Position numbers and translations under genes: made by a program
NCBI GenBank assembly: GCA_920105625.2
Contig: OV050030.1
Location: forward strand, 32,978,516-33,042,515
Source: Clusia tigrina
Lineage: Eukaryota > Arthropoda > Insecta > Diptera > Clusiidae
Direction of reading: 5' to 3'
DNA: 64,000 nucleotides
Part shown: in pieces, positions 1-12,105 of the stretch
Layout: each line of letters opens with the position of its first letter
How positions within the stretch are numbered: position 1 is the stretch's first letter
Notes under the pieces: model-generated
Told to the model about the DNA's origin: nothing
Seen by the model: the letters and a program-made list of their open reading frames with translations, nothing else
The model's database searches: none

Positions 1-111
1 TTATATTATAACAACAATATTTGTAAAACTAAATTTCAATTTTGAGCACGTACGTAATAAAATTTAAGGAATTCTTGGACCTGGGGAAAAAATTGTTAGT
101 TTCTGTATAAA

Positions 112-419
112 ATGAGTAATGAAAACGGTGCCTTAATTCTGTGCCTGCTCAAGGAGTTGGGCGGGTCGGGAACACTGTCCGACATTACGGTGCTCGTCGC
201 TAGTCACGTGGGTGTAAGTGCTGAGAAAGAGAGATGAATAAAAATGCGTATTTGCAAATAAAAAAAAAATATTATTTTAACCGCTTTCAGTCGTCGCCTC
301 AGTTTGTGGTCAACGAGGTGAAGAATACTCTGCTAGGTGGCGTGGAACATGGATTTCTCCATCAATTGGGGAACATTTTTTATGTAAACCCCTCTGACGA
401 CGAAGAAGATGAGAAGTGA
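112..419 (+). CDS. Small two-exon protein, DUF4777-like winged-helix family
   Basis: Two exons, 112-213 and 291-419, joined in phase 0 across a 77-bp intron (donor GTAAGT at 214, acceptor TTTCAG ending 290), give a complete 76-residue protein. The start at 112 follows an AAA context and the stop TGA is at 417-419. The N-terminal half (GALILCLLKELGG, then a segment ending ASHVG) and C-terminal half (FVVNEVKNTLLGGVEHGFL, then NIFYV) have the helix-helix-helix-wing pattern of small fly-specific winged-helix proteins annotated as DUF4777; the tail SDDEEDEK is acidic. The family role is unknown. There is no signal peptide or membrane segment. The reading across the intron is seen directly; the family name is recalled from pattern and should be checked by profile search. 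Confidence 0.65.
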
Positions 420-1376
420 AAAGCGGCGCATATTCGTCCGTCCATCTAGTTTCATACTGATGTCATCAGCCTCGAACCCTTCTGGAAAGCTGCAAAATTC
501 CTTTACCCAAAGTCCGCAATTATTAATATATTTTGAAAAAATATTTAAGAAGAACTACTTCAACGTATGGAGAAGGCGTGATAGAAAAATTTGTATCATT
601 CCAGAGTATTCTCTTCATAGAACATGGACCGAACACTCGAGAAAAAGAAGTCGCCCTTCCAAATCCAAATAATGCGAAGTCATTCATGTATCAAGTTTTT
701 TTTAGAGCTTGGTCCATATCCACAGACAAATTCATTGTATTATATGTTATATGTTGGGGAAGAACATGGATTCGGTCCTTCATTAAAAAAGCTTTTGGTA
801 GTTCAAACACTGCCGAATTCAACAGAATCGTCTACGAACAATTTCGTATACTCAATTGAGGTCCATCAGTTGGACTGCAATTCTGGAAATTTGTACTATT
901 GAAAGACTTTTGGGACACTCTTTATAGACTCAGCTACCACTTACCATCAGTAATTCGATCCATGGTGAATAGGAGGATAATTATTTCCCTGGATGAGCTC
1001 TGGAAACTTTTGCTACAATCATAACTAGATACTCTCTTCCCTCAATTTGACGACACTCTTTTCGCATCATATCGATCGAATGCAATCCATATTTGTGGAT
1101 GTCACAAAGTGGCCTATAGAAAACAATCTCTTCAAATCCCGAAATAACAATATTAGAATCTACACTAGTAGGACATCTGCTCAACGTAAATTATACTCGT
1201 AATATCATCCAATTCTCCATTGAAATAAAATATGTTTCGATGTGTGAATAAATTAAATTGTTAATAAAGCTTGAATGTTCTTTTTATTTGTAGAAGGCTC
1301 TGTGGAATAACATGTGCCTTCTGATCCAGAACGAATCTGCGCCCTTCTCTTACCAGCAATAGTGTTTATGGACACT
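420..1376. other. No gene recognised
   Basis: Holds only short, low-confidence open frames downstream of the small winged-helix gene. A frame at 533-859 has no recognisable domain. A degenerate paralogue of the upstream gene was considered because of an EHGF-like string near 765, but no alignment could be supported. Confidence 0.4.
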
Positions 1377-1945
1377 GACCAACAATGGTTATGGACTCTG
1401 ACCAACAATGGGGTATGGACTCTGACCAACAATGGTTATGGACCCTGACCAACAATGGTTATGGACTCTGACCAACAATGGTGTATGGACTCTGACCAAC
1501 AATGGTATATAGACTCTGACCAACAATAGTTATGGACCCTGACCAACAATGGTTATGGACTCTGACCAACAATGGTGTATGGACTCTGACCAACAATGGT
1601 ATATAGACTCTGACCAACGATGGTGTATGGACTCTGACCAATAATGGTTATGGACTCTGACCAACAATGGGGTATGGACTCTGACCAACAATGGTTATGG
1701 ACCCTGACCAACAATGGTTATGGACTGTGACCAACAATGGTGTATGGACTCTGACCAACAATGGTGTATGGACTCTGACCAACAATGGTATATAGACTCT
1801 GACCAACAATGGTGTATGGAGTCCGACCAACAATGGTATATAGACTCTGACTGTCAATGGTGTATGGACTCCGACCAACGATTGTGTATGAACTCTAACT
1901 AACGATTGTATGTGGACTCTGACTAACAATGGTGTATGCAATTTG
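1377..1945. repeat. Minisatellite, about 22-bp unit
   Basis: About 25 tandem copies of a unit reading tatggactctgaccaacaa plus tgg, with variants carrying an extra tg or substituting tatatag. The open frames through it on both strands are periodic products of the repeat, not genes. Confidence 0.9.
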
Positions 1946-2696
1946 TGGGTGGTTTTAGTGATCCAAATTGGTCTATATGAATCTTCTTTGTGACGTCTTT
2001 GCCTGGCTTTGCCATCATACTGATCTGTGGCAGCTTCCATATTATTGGATAGTGATGGGATTGGATAGCGTGGAATTGGGTGGATATACATTAGGTTGAA
2101 TACCAATATTTTGGGAAGTTCAATATTCATCTTCGGAGTGATTTGGTCATGGCCTGACTCTTTGTTGGGATTTATGTAATGGTTTATAGTAAAGGGATTT
2201 CCAATGGGGATGTTAAAATTTAAATAAACAAGTTATGTGTGAGATATTAACGATGATTTGTTTTATTTGAAAGCCCTATTAATGACATTATGTGTGGAAT
2301 ATGATATCGTTCGAATGGCCACCGCAGCATGGCTGTGTGGCGTGCATTCGAGGGGTTCAATTTTCAATGATTCTGACGCATATATCAGGATAAAATTGAG
2401 CGATTACAAGGGTTGTTGACTTTGAGGTCACTGGTTGTTTGCGGATTATTGGCATAGACCTGCGACTTAAGAAGGTTAGGTTAGGTTAGGTAGACTGGCC
2501 AACCGTAAAGGCCACACATAGACCTAAAAGGTCCTTTGCGGGACCAGATGGATATCGATTTAAGAGCTATAGTATGAATCGTTGAATAGGAAGACTCTCT
2601 TAGCAAATTTTAAGAGAGAAACTATCCCTAGTGGTGCGTCAAGCTGCGTCCGAAATAATTTGTATCGCTAATATGTAAGTTGGGTATCATAGTCGA
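1946..2696. other. Intergenic, no gene recognised
   Basis: Contains a short (GGTTA) run and generic AT-rich sequence. The end just before the Tc1 remnant reads into its reading frame with a stop near 2670, so it may hold the decayed N-terminal part of that transposase. Confidence 0.35.
2474..2492 (+). repeat. Short interstitial (GGTTA)n run
   Basis: ggttaggttaggttaggta is 3.8 perfect copies of the pentamer that permutes to TTAGG, the ancestral insect telomere unit. A degenerate version occurs at 9853-9871. Diptera lost TTAGG telomeres, so these are probably parts of dispersed repeats. Confidence 0.7.
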
Positions 2697-3440
2697 GTGA
2701 CCCATAAGAAGCCACACGTTTCAGATGTAAATAAGCAGAAGCGTATGGATTTCGCGAATGAATATGTCTCCAAGCCCCCACAATTTTGGAACAAGGTAAT
2801 TTTCATTGATGAAAGCAAATTTTGCGTTTTCGGCATAGAGGGGAAAAAGCTGGTATGGGGAAAGAGCGGCACAGCATATGAGAAAGAGAATATGATGCCA
2901 ACGGTCAAACACGGTGGAAGCGGAACTATGGTTTGTGGTTCTATGTCAGCGAGTGGTGTTGGGAAACTCACATTTATTCATTCCATAATGGATCATATGG
3001 GATACATTCAAATATTAAAAGATAATTTGCTGCAAAGTGCCCAACAATTAGGGCTAGAAGATGAGTTTAGGTTTCAGCACGACAACGACCCCAAACATAC
3101 CGCCCAAAAAGTAAAGCTTGGATTGTTGTATAACGTTAAAAATCAGTTGCGGACATCTCCCCAATCTCCGGACCTGAACCCAATAGAGCATTTGTGTGAC
3201 TTGCTCGAACGCAGGATCCGGAGACATACTATTACCTCAAAAACTATGCTTAAGGACAGAATAGTGGAAGAATGGGGAGAAATTACAGCCGAAGACAAAA
3301 GAAAACTGGTCGTCTCCATGCCAAAACGTCTTACAGAGGTACTAATGAGAAAAAGGGTTACCCTACGAAGTACTTGTGCATCATCACACAACATCATTTT
3401 CTTTGTTAAAAGAAATTTGTACACAGACTTTTGTGGATGA
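2697..3440 (+). pseudogene. Tc1-like transposase, N-terminally truncated
   Basis: A 247-codon open frame covers the catalytic core of a Tc1/mariner-superfamily transposase. The DDE triad is visible: D in IFIDESKF, first D of QHDNDPKH and E in SPDLNPIEHL, with 34 residues between the second D and the E, i.e. DD34E as in Tc1. The paired-like DNA-binding N-terminus is missing: upstream sequence has stops and no HTH was recognised. The last 25 residues after the usual C-terminus are unrelated read-through. No terminal inverted repeats were identified by eye, so element borders are uncertain. Probably a non-mobile remnant. Confidence 0.85.
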
Positions 3441-3514
3441 CATTTTCTATATGTATCTGCAAAAAGGGAAGAAAACTGTTTTGATTTTGAATTGATATAT
3501 TCAGAAGATTCATT

Positions 3515-4219
3515 CAAATGCCGTTGGCGGCGATCGAATACCAATAAGATTCGTTAAAATTATTTCCCCATATATTCTGGGTCCTCTGACGCACATAATT
3601 AAACACTGTTTTACAACTTCTTGCTTTCCGAAGCTGTGGAAGATTGGAATGGTTACTCCTGGTCCTAAAAAGAGATGTGCTGTAGATGTAGGGGACTTCA
3701 GAACTATAACTATATTGGCCTTTCTGTCAAAGGTTTGCGAATGGCGGAGCACACACTTAAAGAAGAAAAATCTTCTTTCTCCTTTTCAATCTGGATTTCG
3801 ACCAAAACAAAGCTGTTCGACAGCCATGTTGAAGATAATGGAAGACATACGCCCTTACTATGATTTAGATAAAAAAACGCTCCTGTGCCTTCTAGACTTT
3901 TCAAAGGCTTTCGACAGTGTTGACCATGAAATCCTGTGTAATAAGTTAATATTCGTGTATGGTTTCTGTGATTATGCGGTTCTCCTCATAAGTTGATACT
4001 TGAGGGATAGGGTACAACGAGCCAAGGTGGGTAATACACTTTCGCAACTTAAACCATTGACATCTGGTGTACCACAAGGATCTATTCTTAGCCCCCTATT
4101 ATTTTCCATTTTCATTAATGATATTTTTACTGTATGCAGGGAGGTGAAAATGCATGGGTACGCTGACGATATTCAATTGTACTTCTCACGGCGAGTGGGT
4201 CTTCTTGATACGTATGTAC
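3515..4219 (+). pseudogene. LINE reverse transcriptase fragment
   Basis: Non-LTR reverse transcriptase motifs occur in order in one frame: FRTITILAFLSKVCEW, SPFQSGFRPKQSCSTAM, LLDFSKAFDSVDH, the stop TGA at 3994-3996 in place of a W/Y region, then LTSGVPQGSILSPLLFSIF and YADDIQLY. The YADD box is the polymerase active site. Jockey/CR1-like in overall pattern. Truncated at both ends; the right end is the insertion point of the solo LTR that follows. Confidence 0.85.
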
Positions 4220-5083
4220 TGTGAGGACCAAAATTTGGCACATAAATTTCGACCCACAACATAGCCTACGAACTCACCCAACGCAACTAAACACACAACA
4301 CTAATAATAATTCCAAATATGCCAAAGTCACAACAACCAATTATCCACAACGGACAAACTAATCAACGCCTACACAATCAACGCAACGTGTACAACAAAT
4401 TGCCAACAGCGCAATTCCAAATGCATCGAAGAAACACCCACCATGTAAAACACACCAACAAAGAAGCTGCACCCGAAGTCTGATGTGAAGTATTGGTGGA
4501 TTAGCCAATCAACGCAGTAGCGAAGGGAGCGCAGGCTAGCAAGCAGTGGATTACACCAGTTGCAACAATTAACACAGAACGACTGAGTACAACAAAAACA
4601 ACCACACGCACAGCCAACGAGCCTACCAAGCAACGTCACACTCGCGAGAAGACAAAACACAGCGACTAGGAAAATAGTACAACAAATACACGCACGGCAA
4701 AGAAGATGAGCCCACGAACTGGCACGAACCGAAGCGGAAGAACTTACCGAGTACGTTAGATCGGTAAATTTAACACTAACAACACGCAGACACGAGGGCA
4801 AAGCACAAGAGGACAACGACAGAATGACCTTTGCGCCGATTGCTAATAAGTACATAACAGAAGGAGGAAGCAAGAATAGTCATATTTTAACCTAAGTTTA
4901 AACTGAAATATTTAACCATCACAACAATAACGACAAAAATTACAACAATAACAACAAAATGACAACAACAACTCTACAGCCACCAGCTTTGACTGCAGCC
5001 AACAACTCTACAGGCCCAGTGGAAACTGCTGCAGCAAGGTGACTGACCATCACAAGTTGAAGGTGTCCCAAAGTCAAGTGGTC

Positions 5084-5119
<36 letters not shown>

Positions 5120-5121
5120 CC

Positions 5122-5153
<32 letters not shown>

Positions 5154-5746
5154 CAACAGCAGCAGTAACAACAACAACAACAATAATAACAAGCATGACC
5201 ACAACAACAAGAAGCGTAGATATAGCAACTAGCGAAACCAGCCAACGGAAGTGGAACCACACAACGGTGGCCCGGCAACAACAATATGGACCAGCCGCCG
5301 TGGTCGCTTAGACTATATAAGCCATGCAGCCCAAGCAGTAGGTCTCTTCTTTGAACACCGACATCCTGACCAGTAACAGCTCTACGCGATACCTATGTTA
5401 AGAACTTAGAGACTTTGTGAGAACATCTGGTTTTTAATCGTTTTCTCACTGAGCACTACGACGTACGTTACGCCTACGGAGAGAGGTATCGCCGAACAGG
5501 ACCTCAGCTGACTACGCGTACTACAGCATTACTATCTGTAAAACCGAAAGTTAAGAGTATTATTGTAAGGACTCATCAAAGTCCACAGCTATAAATTGTT
5601 AAGTAAAAAATTCTAATTTATGAATTTTAAATAAAAACCTAATTTGTGAACTAAATAATACTCGTGGAGTTACCAAATTCTTTTTTCTGTATAAGACCCC
5701 TGGGGCCGCTGAGTACTACCCCAGCTATCAAGAAAGAGACGTTACA
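4220..5746 (+). mobile_element. Solo LTR, about 1.5 kb, GTAC target duplication
   Basis: The segment begins TGTGAGGACC and ends ACGTTACA (TGT...ACA ends), and is bracketed by GTAC at 4216-4219 and GTAC at 5747-5750, a 4-bp target-site duplication as made by Ty3/gypsy-type integrases. Inside is a TATA box (actatataag near 5313) followed about 315 bp later by AATAAA (near 5630), the expected U3-R-U5 order. No gag or pol is attached, so it is a solo LTR. The U3 is long and CAA-rich. Reading frames inside it, such as poly-T, poly-C or poly-V strings, are artefacts. Family not recognised. Confidence 0.65.
5089..5180 (+). repeat. (CAA)n/(CCA)n microsatellite
   Basis: About 30 triplets of CAA with an inner CCA block, inside the U3 portion of the solo LTR. 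Confidence 0.95.
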
Positions 5747-5750
5747 GTAC

Positions 5751-7385
5751 TAAACATTTATAAAATGCGTTAACATAGTTCTAAAATGTACTAAAATATT
5801 TTTATAATTTATTATAATATTTTTGAAATAAACAAAAAATATTTCTATAGTGTACTAAAAAATTATAAAATGTGTGAAAATTATTCTCTAGTGTACTAAA
5901 CATTTCTAAAATTAGTGAAAATATTTCTGTACTGAACTAAAGTATTTCTAGAATGTACTAAAATATTTCTGTATTGTAGTAAAATATTTTATTATTGTAC
6001 TAAACATTTCTAAAATGTGTTAAACCATTTCTGTCATGTACTAAAAATTTCTAAAATGTGAAAAATAATTTGTGTAATGTACTAAAGTATTTCTATAATG
6101 TACTAAAACATATCTATAATATATTAAAATAATTTTGTTATATATCTATAGTGCACTAAACTTTTTCTATAGTGTACTAAACTTTTCTAAAATGTGGAAA
6201 AAATATTTGTGTTATGTACTACAGTATTTCTATAATGTACTAAAATATTTCAATAATTTATTAAAATAATTTTGTTATATATAATATATTTCTATAAAGT
6301 ACTAAACATTTCTAAAATGTGAAAAATACTTGTGCGATGTACTAAAGAATTTCTATAATGTACTAAAACATATCTATAATATATTAAAATAATTTTGTTA
6401 TATATCTATAGTGCACTAAACTTTTTCTATAGTGTACTAAACTTTTCTAAAATGTGGAAAAAATACTTGTGCGATGTACTAAAGAATTTCTATAATGTAC
6501 TAAAACATATCTATAATATATTAAAATAATTTTGTTATATATCTATAGTGCACTAAACTTTTTCTATAGTGTACTAAACTTTTCTAAAATGTGGAAAAAA
6601 TATTTGTGTTATGTACTAAAGTATTTCTATAATGTACTAAAATATTTCAATAATTTATTAAAATAATTTTGTTATATATAATATATTTCTATAAAGTACT
6701 AAACATTTCTAAAATGTGAAAAATACTTGTGCGATGTACTAAAGTATTTCTATAATGTACTAAAACATATCTATAATATATTAAAATAATTTTGTTATAT
6801 ATCTATAGTGCACTAAACTTTTTCTATAGTGTACTAAACTTTTCTAAAATGTGGAAAAAATACTTGTGTTATGTACTAAAGTATTTCTATAATGTACTAA
6901 AACATATCTATAATATATTAAAATAATTTTGTTATATATCTATAGTGCACTAAATATTTGTGTTATGTACTAAAGTATTTCTATAATGTACTAAAACATA
7001 TCTATAAATTATTAAAATAATTTTGTTATATATAATATATTTCTATAAAGTACTAAACATTTCTAAAATGTGAAAAATACTTGTGCGATGTACTAAAGTA
7101 TTTCTATAATGTACTAAAATATATCTATAATTTATTAAAATAACTTTGTTATATATAATATATTTCTATAAAGTACTAAACATTTCTAAAATGTGGAAAA
7201 ATACTTGTGCGATGTAATTAAGAATTTCTATAATGTACTAAAATATTTCAATCATTTATTTATGTACTAAACATTTCTAAAATGTGTAAACTATTTCTAT
7301 AATGTACTAAAGTATTTTTATAATGTGCTAAAATTTATCTTTAATTTATTAAAATATTTTTGTATACAAAAATATTTCTATAGTT
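5751..7385. repeat. AT-rich satellite with higher-order repeat of about 124-138 bp
   Basis: The array is built from short blocks of the form tactaaa plus atttctataatg. From about 6330 these are organised in longer units: the marker tgtg(cg/tt)atgta recurs at about 6331, 6469, 6605, 6729, 6865, 6959, 7082 and 7206, so spacing is mostly 123-138 bp with one 94-bp unit. No coding potential. Confidence 0.9.
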
Positions 7386-9860
7386 TATTTATTTATTTAT
7401 TGCAACATACTTTACAAATAAATTTATAAAATATTGGATGGTGCAGAACAACGAGGCCATTTACACCAGTTGTATAAAAATTGTTTATATTGAATAAAGT
7501 AGGGCATGTTTCCTTAAGACTTCTTTGATTAATATTATGGTGTCTTTTTCTCTGCAGTCAAATATTATTCCGAATGTTTTATCAATTTTGAGGTGGGGCA
7601 GTCCAGCATGATGTGCGAAACTATTAAGGTTGTAGCGCATTCAGAACATTGAATAGGGTCCATTTTAGTAAAATAATGCCTAGTGCTAAATATCGTCCTC
7701 CCCAGACGAACTCTTGCCAAAGTTATATACTCTTCCCTTGTGAAGTTTTCATTATAGTTCTGTCGAAATGGGAGCGGATTATGTGTGTTAAGGAAAGAAC
7801 CAGATGATTTCCACTTGTCATATATTTTCTTCTTTTGATATGCAATAAAGAGACTTCAATCTTTACAATGAAAAGCAACTTAAATCCTTACACTTTATCA
7901 ATGTGTCTAAGCACGGAATCTTAGCAATTAACGGCAGTGATATAGCCTGCCTCGCTGCTGCATCTGCATATTCATTCCCAGGTATCCCAACATGCCCAGG
8001 CATCCACATGATTTTTATAAGGCCTTCAATTTCTAAATTTTGGTATGTACGAGTATATTATAGGCAGTTCCTTTTCGATTTGACATTGCCTTAAGGACAC
8101 TAAGACTGTCAGAACATATTAGCGTTTTCTTTTTCTGAATAGTTGCATATTCAACTGCAAAATGTATTGCCACAAACTCAGTATGGAACACACCCGAGTG
8201 AAAGTCAATAGACCTTGTGTCGGAATTTCAAAAGTTGTACGAGTATTTGCATTTTCTTGTACAACCGCTTAGGAAGATGTTCCTTCAAGATACGACCTGT
8301 CCGTATAGAGTGTTATTTCTGGTGCAAAATTTGACTTACTTCAGAAAAAAGTTGTCTGAAAATCACAGGGTTAGTGCCATTTTTTACAAATTGCCACAAA
8401 TATGAATCAATGTTGATGTTGGAAATATAATTTCTGGTTGTTGTGGATTCGCCATGCTACGTTCAATAAGCAAAGTCAAGATGTTGTTAATGCCACACCA
8501 TTTTTTGGCATTGGAGGAATGCTTTCCACTAATTTTTAGTTTCTCGCAAAAACGATTGTGTAGTCCATGTGATTTGATGGTAAGCGCTTTAGCTCCACGT
8601 CTGACCGCCCTATTTTCAAGCAGCCACTTAAAATTATGAAGACCTGCTTCAACTTCTAGGTCGTCTACAGGCGTTGATGCTAGAATTCCAGTAGCTCTTC
8701 TGAAACATTTTCTAAGAGCTGTGTCCAATTTCTTTACATTGGTTGCCGTAGTCCAACCATAGATTGTCATGCAATGCATAATTATACCAGATGTTAGAGC
8801 TCTACAAATTCCAATCGCCGTATCAATATGTGGACCTTTTTTTCTAGAACAGATCACTTTTAAAAGATTATTGATCTTACTTAATTTGTTAACTAGATAT
8901 TTTGTGTGCTCATTGCATAAAAGTGATTATGTAAAAATCATTCCAAGAATTCTCATTTGGCTTTTGACTGAAATTTGCTCATCTCTCACATTAATCAGTC
9001 GAGTGTAGGAGTTATGCTTACGACAAGCGTGTGGAATTTCACAGTTGTTGATACGAATCCTGGCTCCTCTACTTATTGCCCATTGGTTTATTTTTGATCA
9101 AAGCTCCGAAGGTTGTCCGTTTCTTCAGTGTTTGTACCAGAAACTATTGCAAAAATGTTATAACAATCTTTTAGCGCTTTAACCAGTGAATTTCCGTAAA
9201 CGTTGTAAAGAATTACAGACATGGGAGTGGCCCTTGTGGGATGCCATTTTCAAGCGGATAGTGTTGTGACAGATGTCCATCAATCCTTATAGAAGAACGG
9301 AGTTAAGCTCAGAAAGAGTGACCTCTTTGGTCACATTTGTGATTTCAGGCGTAATATCAGGCCATAAGCCAATGTCTATTGCTAGTTTCCTAGTAATTAT
9401 ATCACGATTAAAGCAGTCATTAGAGCTGATGGAGCTGCAAAATTTTGCAAATATATCAGCAATATCCTTCGGGTGAGTTGTGACATTATGTTGAAGAAAT
9501 ATTGACGGAAAATTTTAGACTCTAGGAGTCCTTATGTTCTTCACCTTGTTCCATAGAATCCTAATATCCATCAGAGGGTTCAAGGTCTTTAAAAAATTTG
9601 TCCAAGTTTTACGTTTGGCTTTTTTGCATTCTCTCTTAACTTTGGCACATATGCTTCTGTAGTTGATGGAGGCTTGTTGACTTCTCACTCTCCAGTAAAG
9701 CTTCCAGGCTTTGCTTTTTTCTCGAATCAATTGAACCAAAATGGACTATTACGCTACTTAAGTTTGTTGCTGATTGGAATTGACTCATTTGCTGCCTTTC
9801 TTATAATTTTGTTCATTCTTGCGGCCTCCTTGTTAATGTTTGATGGTCCTGTGGTTAGGT
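7386..9860 (-). pseudogene. Decayed LINE with reverse transcriptase and RNase H (I-like)
   Basis: On the minus strand, 5' to 3', recognisable pieces are: a linker SIPISNKLKK and SNSPFW near 9760; LIREKSKAWKLYWR at 9739 downwards; a reverse transcriptase motif NGIPQGPLPCL near 9230; a thumb/connection segment at 8857-8384; RNase H active-site piece ICSDSLSVLKAM near 8110; and the RNase H C-terminal motif HVGIPGNEYADAAA near 7970. The order fits an I-clade type element with RNase H. Stops and frameshifts break it. The plus-strand tttatttatttattta at 7386 is the complement of an A-rich 3' tail, so the 3' end is probably at about 7386. Confidence 0.8.
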
Positions 9861-11463
9861 TAGATTAGGTTGCGAAGGCGTGTGCGGATACGAAGTATCC
9901 ACACTTCCACTCGGAGACATCTATGTCCATTGTGACTGCCTACAAAAATGCCAAAAGGAGGCATACTCGTGCTTACCCTCGATTTCCGTATACATTGGAA
10001 GTACCATCCCTATTAAACCATTTGGTTTTCCAGATGAAAGTCAGAAGATCCGATAAATCCACCTTCGTTATCTCTGTCAAGCTTGTGAAGAAGCGCGACC
10101 CCAAACATTGAAGTCTGATGATCCTATAGAGTCATTGGAATAAATTATTGTTTTTGAGTAAAATTGTTGCCAGTCAGCTTTTTTGTCATTGAATTTTGGT
10201 GTAAATAATTTATTTTTCGATGCTTTACAATTATAAATAATGATTGGGAAATGATCTTGATTCTCAGGTTGCGAAAGGTATGTCCAGGTGAGAGTTGGAG
10301 CCAGATATACCCACTGCTCTTTAACATGACAGATTCCTTTTCATTTATCCTTTTTTTAATTCTATTTTTATATTATATTATCTTGTAAAATATTTATTTT
10401 ATCTTATTATATTTTGTTTTTGTCCTCTATCCTCACAGTCCCCCTCTTCCTTCCAATAACCTTCATTTTCACCTACTCGTATATTGCTTCTCAGAAGGTC
10501 ATCGTATCAGCTGTTGAGCATGCCACTTCGAGCTGAGAGTAAGTAACAGGGTAGGAGCGCTACTTGGTACTTCCACGGGAGGTCTTAACTCCTCAGTGAC
10601 CTACATCGACGACTGTAACACCTTTACTAGTGTACAGCATCACGGATCAAATTGGAGGGTCGATTGCATGCTTTCGTCTGGTACCTCTACAGCAAGACTG
10701 CTAATCTAATCGCAAAGGCTCTCAAAGGAATTTCGCAATTGAGTATTTTTGGAATAGGTGGGATAGGATCAAAGAGTATACATACTCGTATATAGAGCTC
10801 GCATTATGAACGAAATTATTGTTGGAAAAATTTTGTTCGAGGGGTTTTCTAGTTAACTAATCAATCTCTATGTATGTATACTCTTTGGTAAATCTTAAAA
10901 AAGTCACTCAGAAATCAACTCAATTTTCATTAGCCCGACAAAAATACACGCATATTGCATCTCGCTTCCCCTTGCCGCTCACCGATTTTTGTGAAAACGC
11001 CTTCACTTCCATTTCACAAAAGTTTGAGTAATTCAATCTCTATTTATGTATACTCTTTGGTAGGATGCTTCACAGCTTTTGAGTCAGATTAATTTGGCAT
11101 TTGACGAATCTCAAGACACTTGTGGTAGAAAGAAGCCCTGCCTTGCAGTGTTTAACCCAACTAGTCTATGGCACCACTCCACATTAGTGATAGATAGATA
11201 AAATCATCAGCAGGTTTTGTATAGACAACATCTTCAGGCAGGTTTCCTTTAAGCACAAGCAGCTCATTTGGGCAGAGGAAACTATTTGCATTGATATGTC
11301 TAACTTCGAAGGGTCTTCCACTTATACTGCAGGGAAACAACAAGATTTGTAGAGAGTTATTGTATATAAACCAGTGATGAGGAGGAGCAGGAGTCCATCG
11401 ATCACCTTACTCGATCGAGATACTCTTTCCTAGGTGACTAATTTCTGGACACTCTGGGACACA
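9861..11463. other. Intergenic, no gene recognised
   Basis: AT-rich sequence with scattered dispersed-repeat signatures (for example gagtatttttgg near 10743, also at 16783). Open frames are short and lack domains. Confidence 0.4.
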
Positions 11464-11850
11464 TTCTAAATAAGAACATAAGCTCCATCAACTGCTTCAT
11501 AAGAAGCTCCAAACGCTGGACTTCTGAAAGGGAATGGGAATTGTGTCTCATGCGGTTCAACAAAGAGTCAATCATGGGCTATCGTAAGTGTGTTCTAAAT
11601 AAGAACATAAGCTCCATCAACTGCTTCATAAAAAGCTCCAAACGCTGGACTTCTGAAAGGGAATGGGAATTGTGTCTCATGCGGTTCAACAAAGAGTCAA
11701 TCATGGGCTATCGTAAGTGTGTTCTAAATAAGAACATAAGCTCCATCAACTGCTTCATAAAAAGCTCCAAACGCTGGACTTCTGAAAGGGAATGGGAATT
11801 GTGTCTCATGCGGTTCAACAAAGAGTCAATCATGGGCTATCGTAAGTGTG
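11464..11850 (+). repeat. 129-bp tandem triplication, open in frame
   Basis: Three copies begin at about 11464, 11593 and 11722, exactly 129 bp apart and nearly identical. Because 129 is 43 codons, the frame stays open as a 43-residue repeat (containing SSINCFIKSSKRW and FNKESIMGYRK). Each copy contains cgtaagtgtg, a good splice-donor match. It lies about 250 bp upstream of the CC2D2A start; the frame ends at 12083 and does not join CC2D2A. Confidence 0.9.
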
Positions 11851-12008
11851 CCTTTTTGGGAACCACTCAACCTACCTACCCATTATATGTGAAACGACGC
11901 CTTGTTTATTGGAACACCGGCTCCACTAAGAGCCCTCCAACACACAGTTCATCCCTCAAGCACAAAAACACTCATTTTGTCAGGTGCTTTGGCTTTCCGT
12001 ACAACAAA

Positions 12009-12022
12009 GTAACCATGGCAAC
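12009..12022 (+). promoter_or_regulatory. RFX X-box upstream of CC2D2A
   Basis: GTAACC-AT-GGCAAC is a perfect match to the ciliary X-box consensus GTNRCC-(1-3 nt)-RGYAAC. It lies 83 bp upstream of the CC2D2A ATG, where X-boxes of ciliary genes usually sit. RFX factors are known to drive transition-zone genes in nematodes, flies and vertebrates; binding here is inferred. Confidence 0.8.
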
Positions 12023-12105
12023 GCGGCAGCCAAACGAAAACCATTTCCATTGTAAAACATTTGCGCGTACACATTTAATTTAATTTATTTATTTTTTGTA
12101 CAAAA

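Noticed and set aside
4370..5311. ORFs of poly-T, poly-C or poly-V type near 5,100
   Set aside because: Translation of CAA/CCA microsatellite within the solo LTR.
11541..12083. 180-codon ORF as N-terminal extension of CC2D2A
   Set aside because: It ends in a stop before the CC2D2A ATG and consists mostly of the 129-bp triplication.
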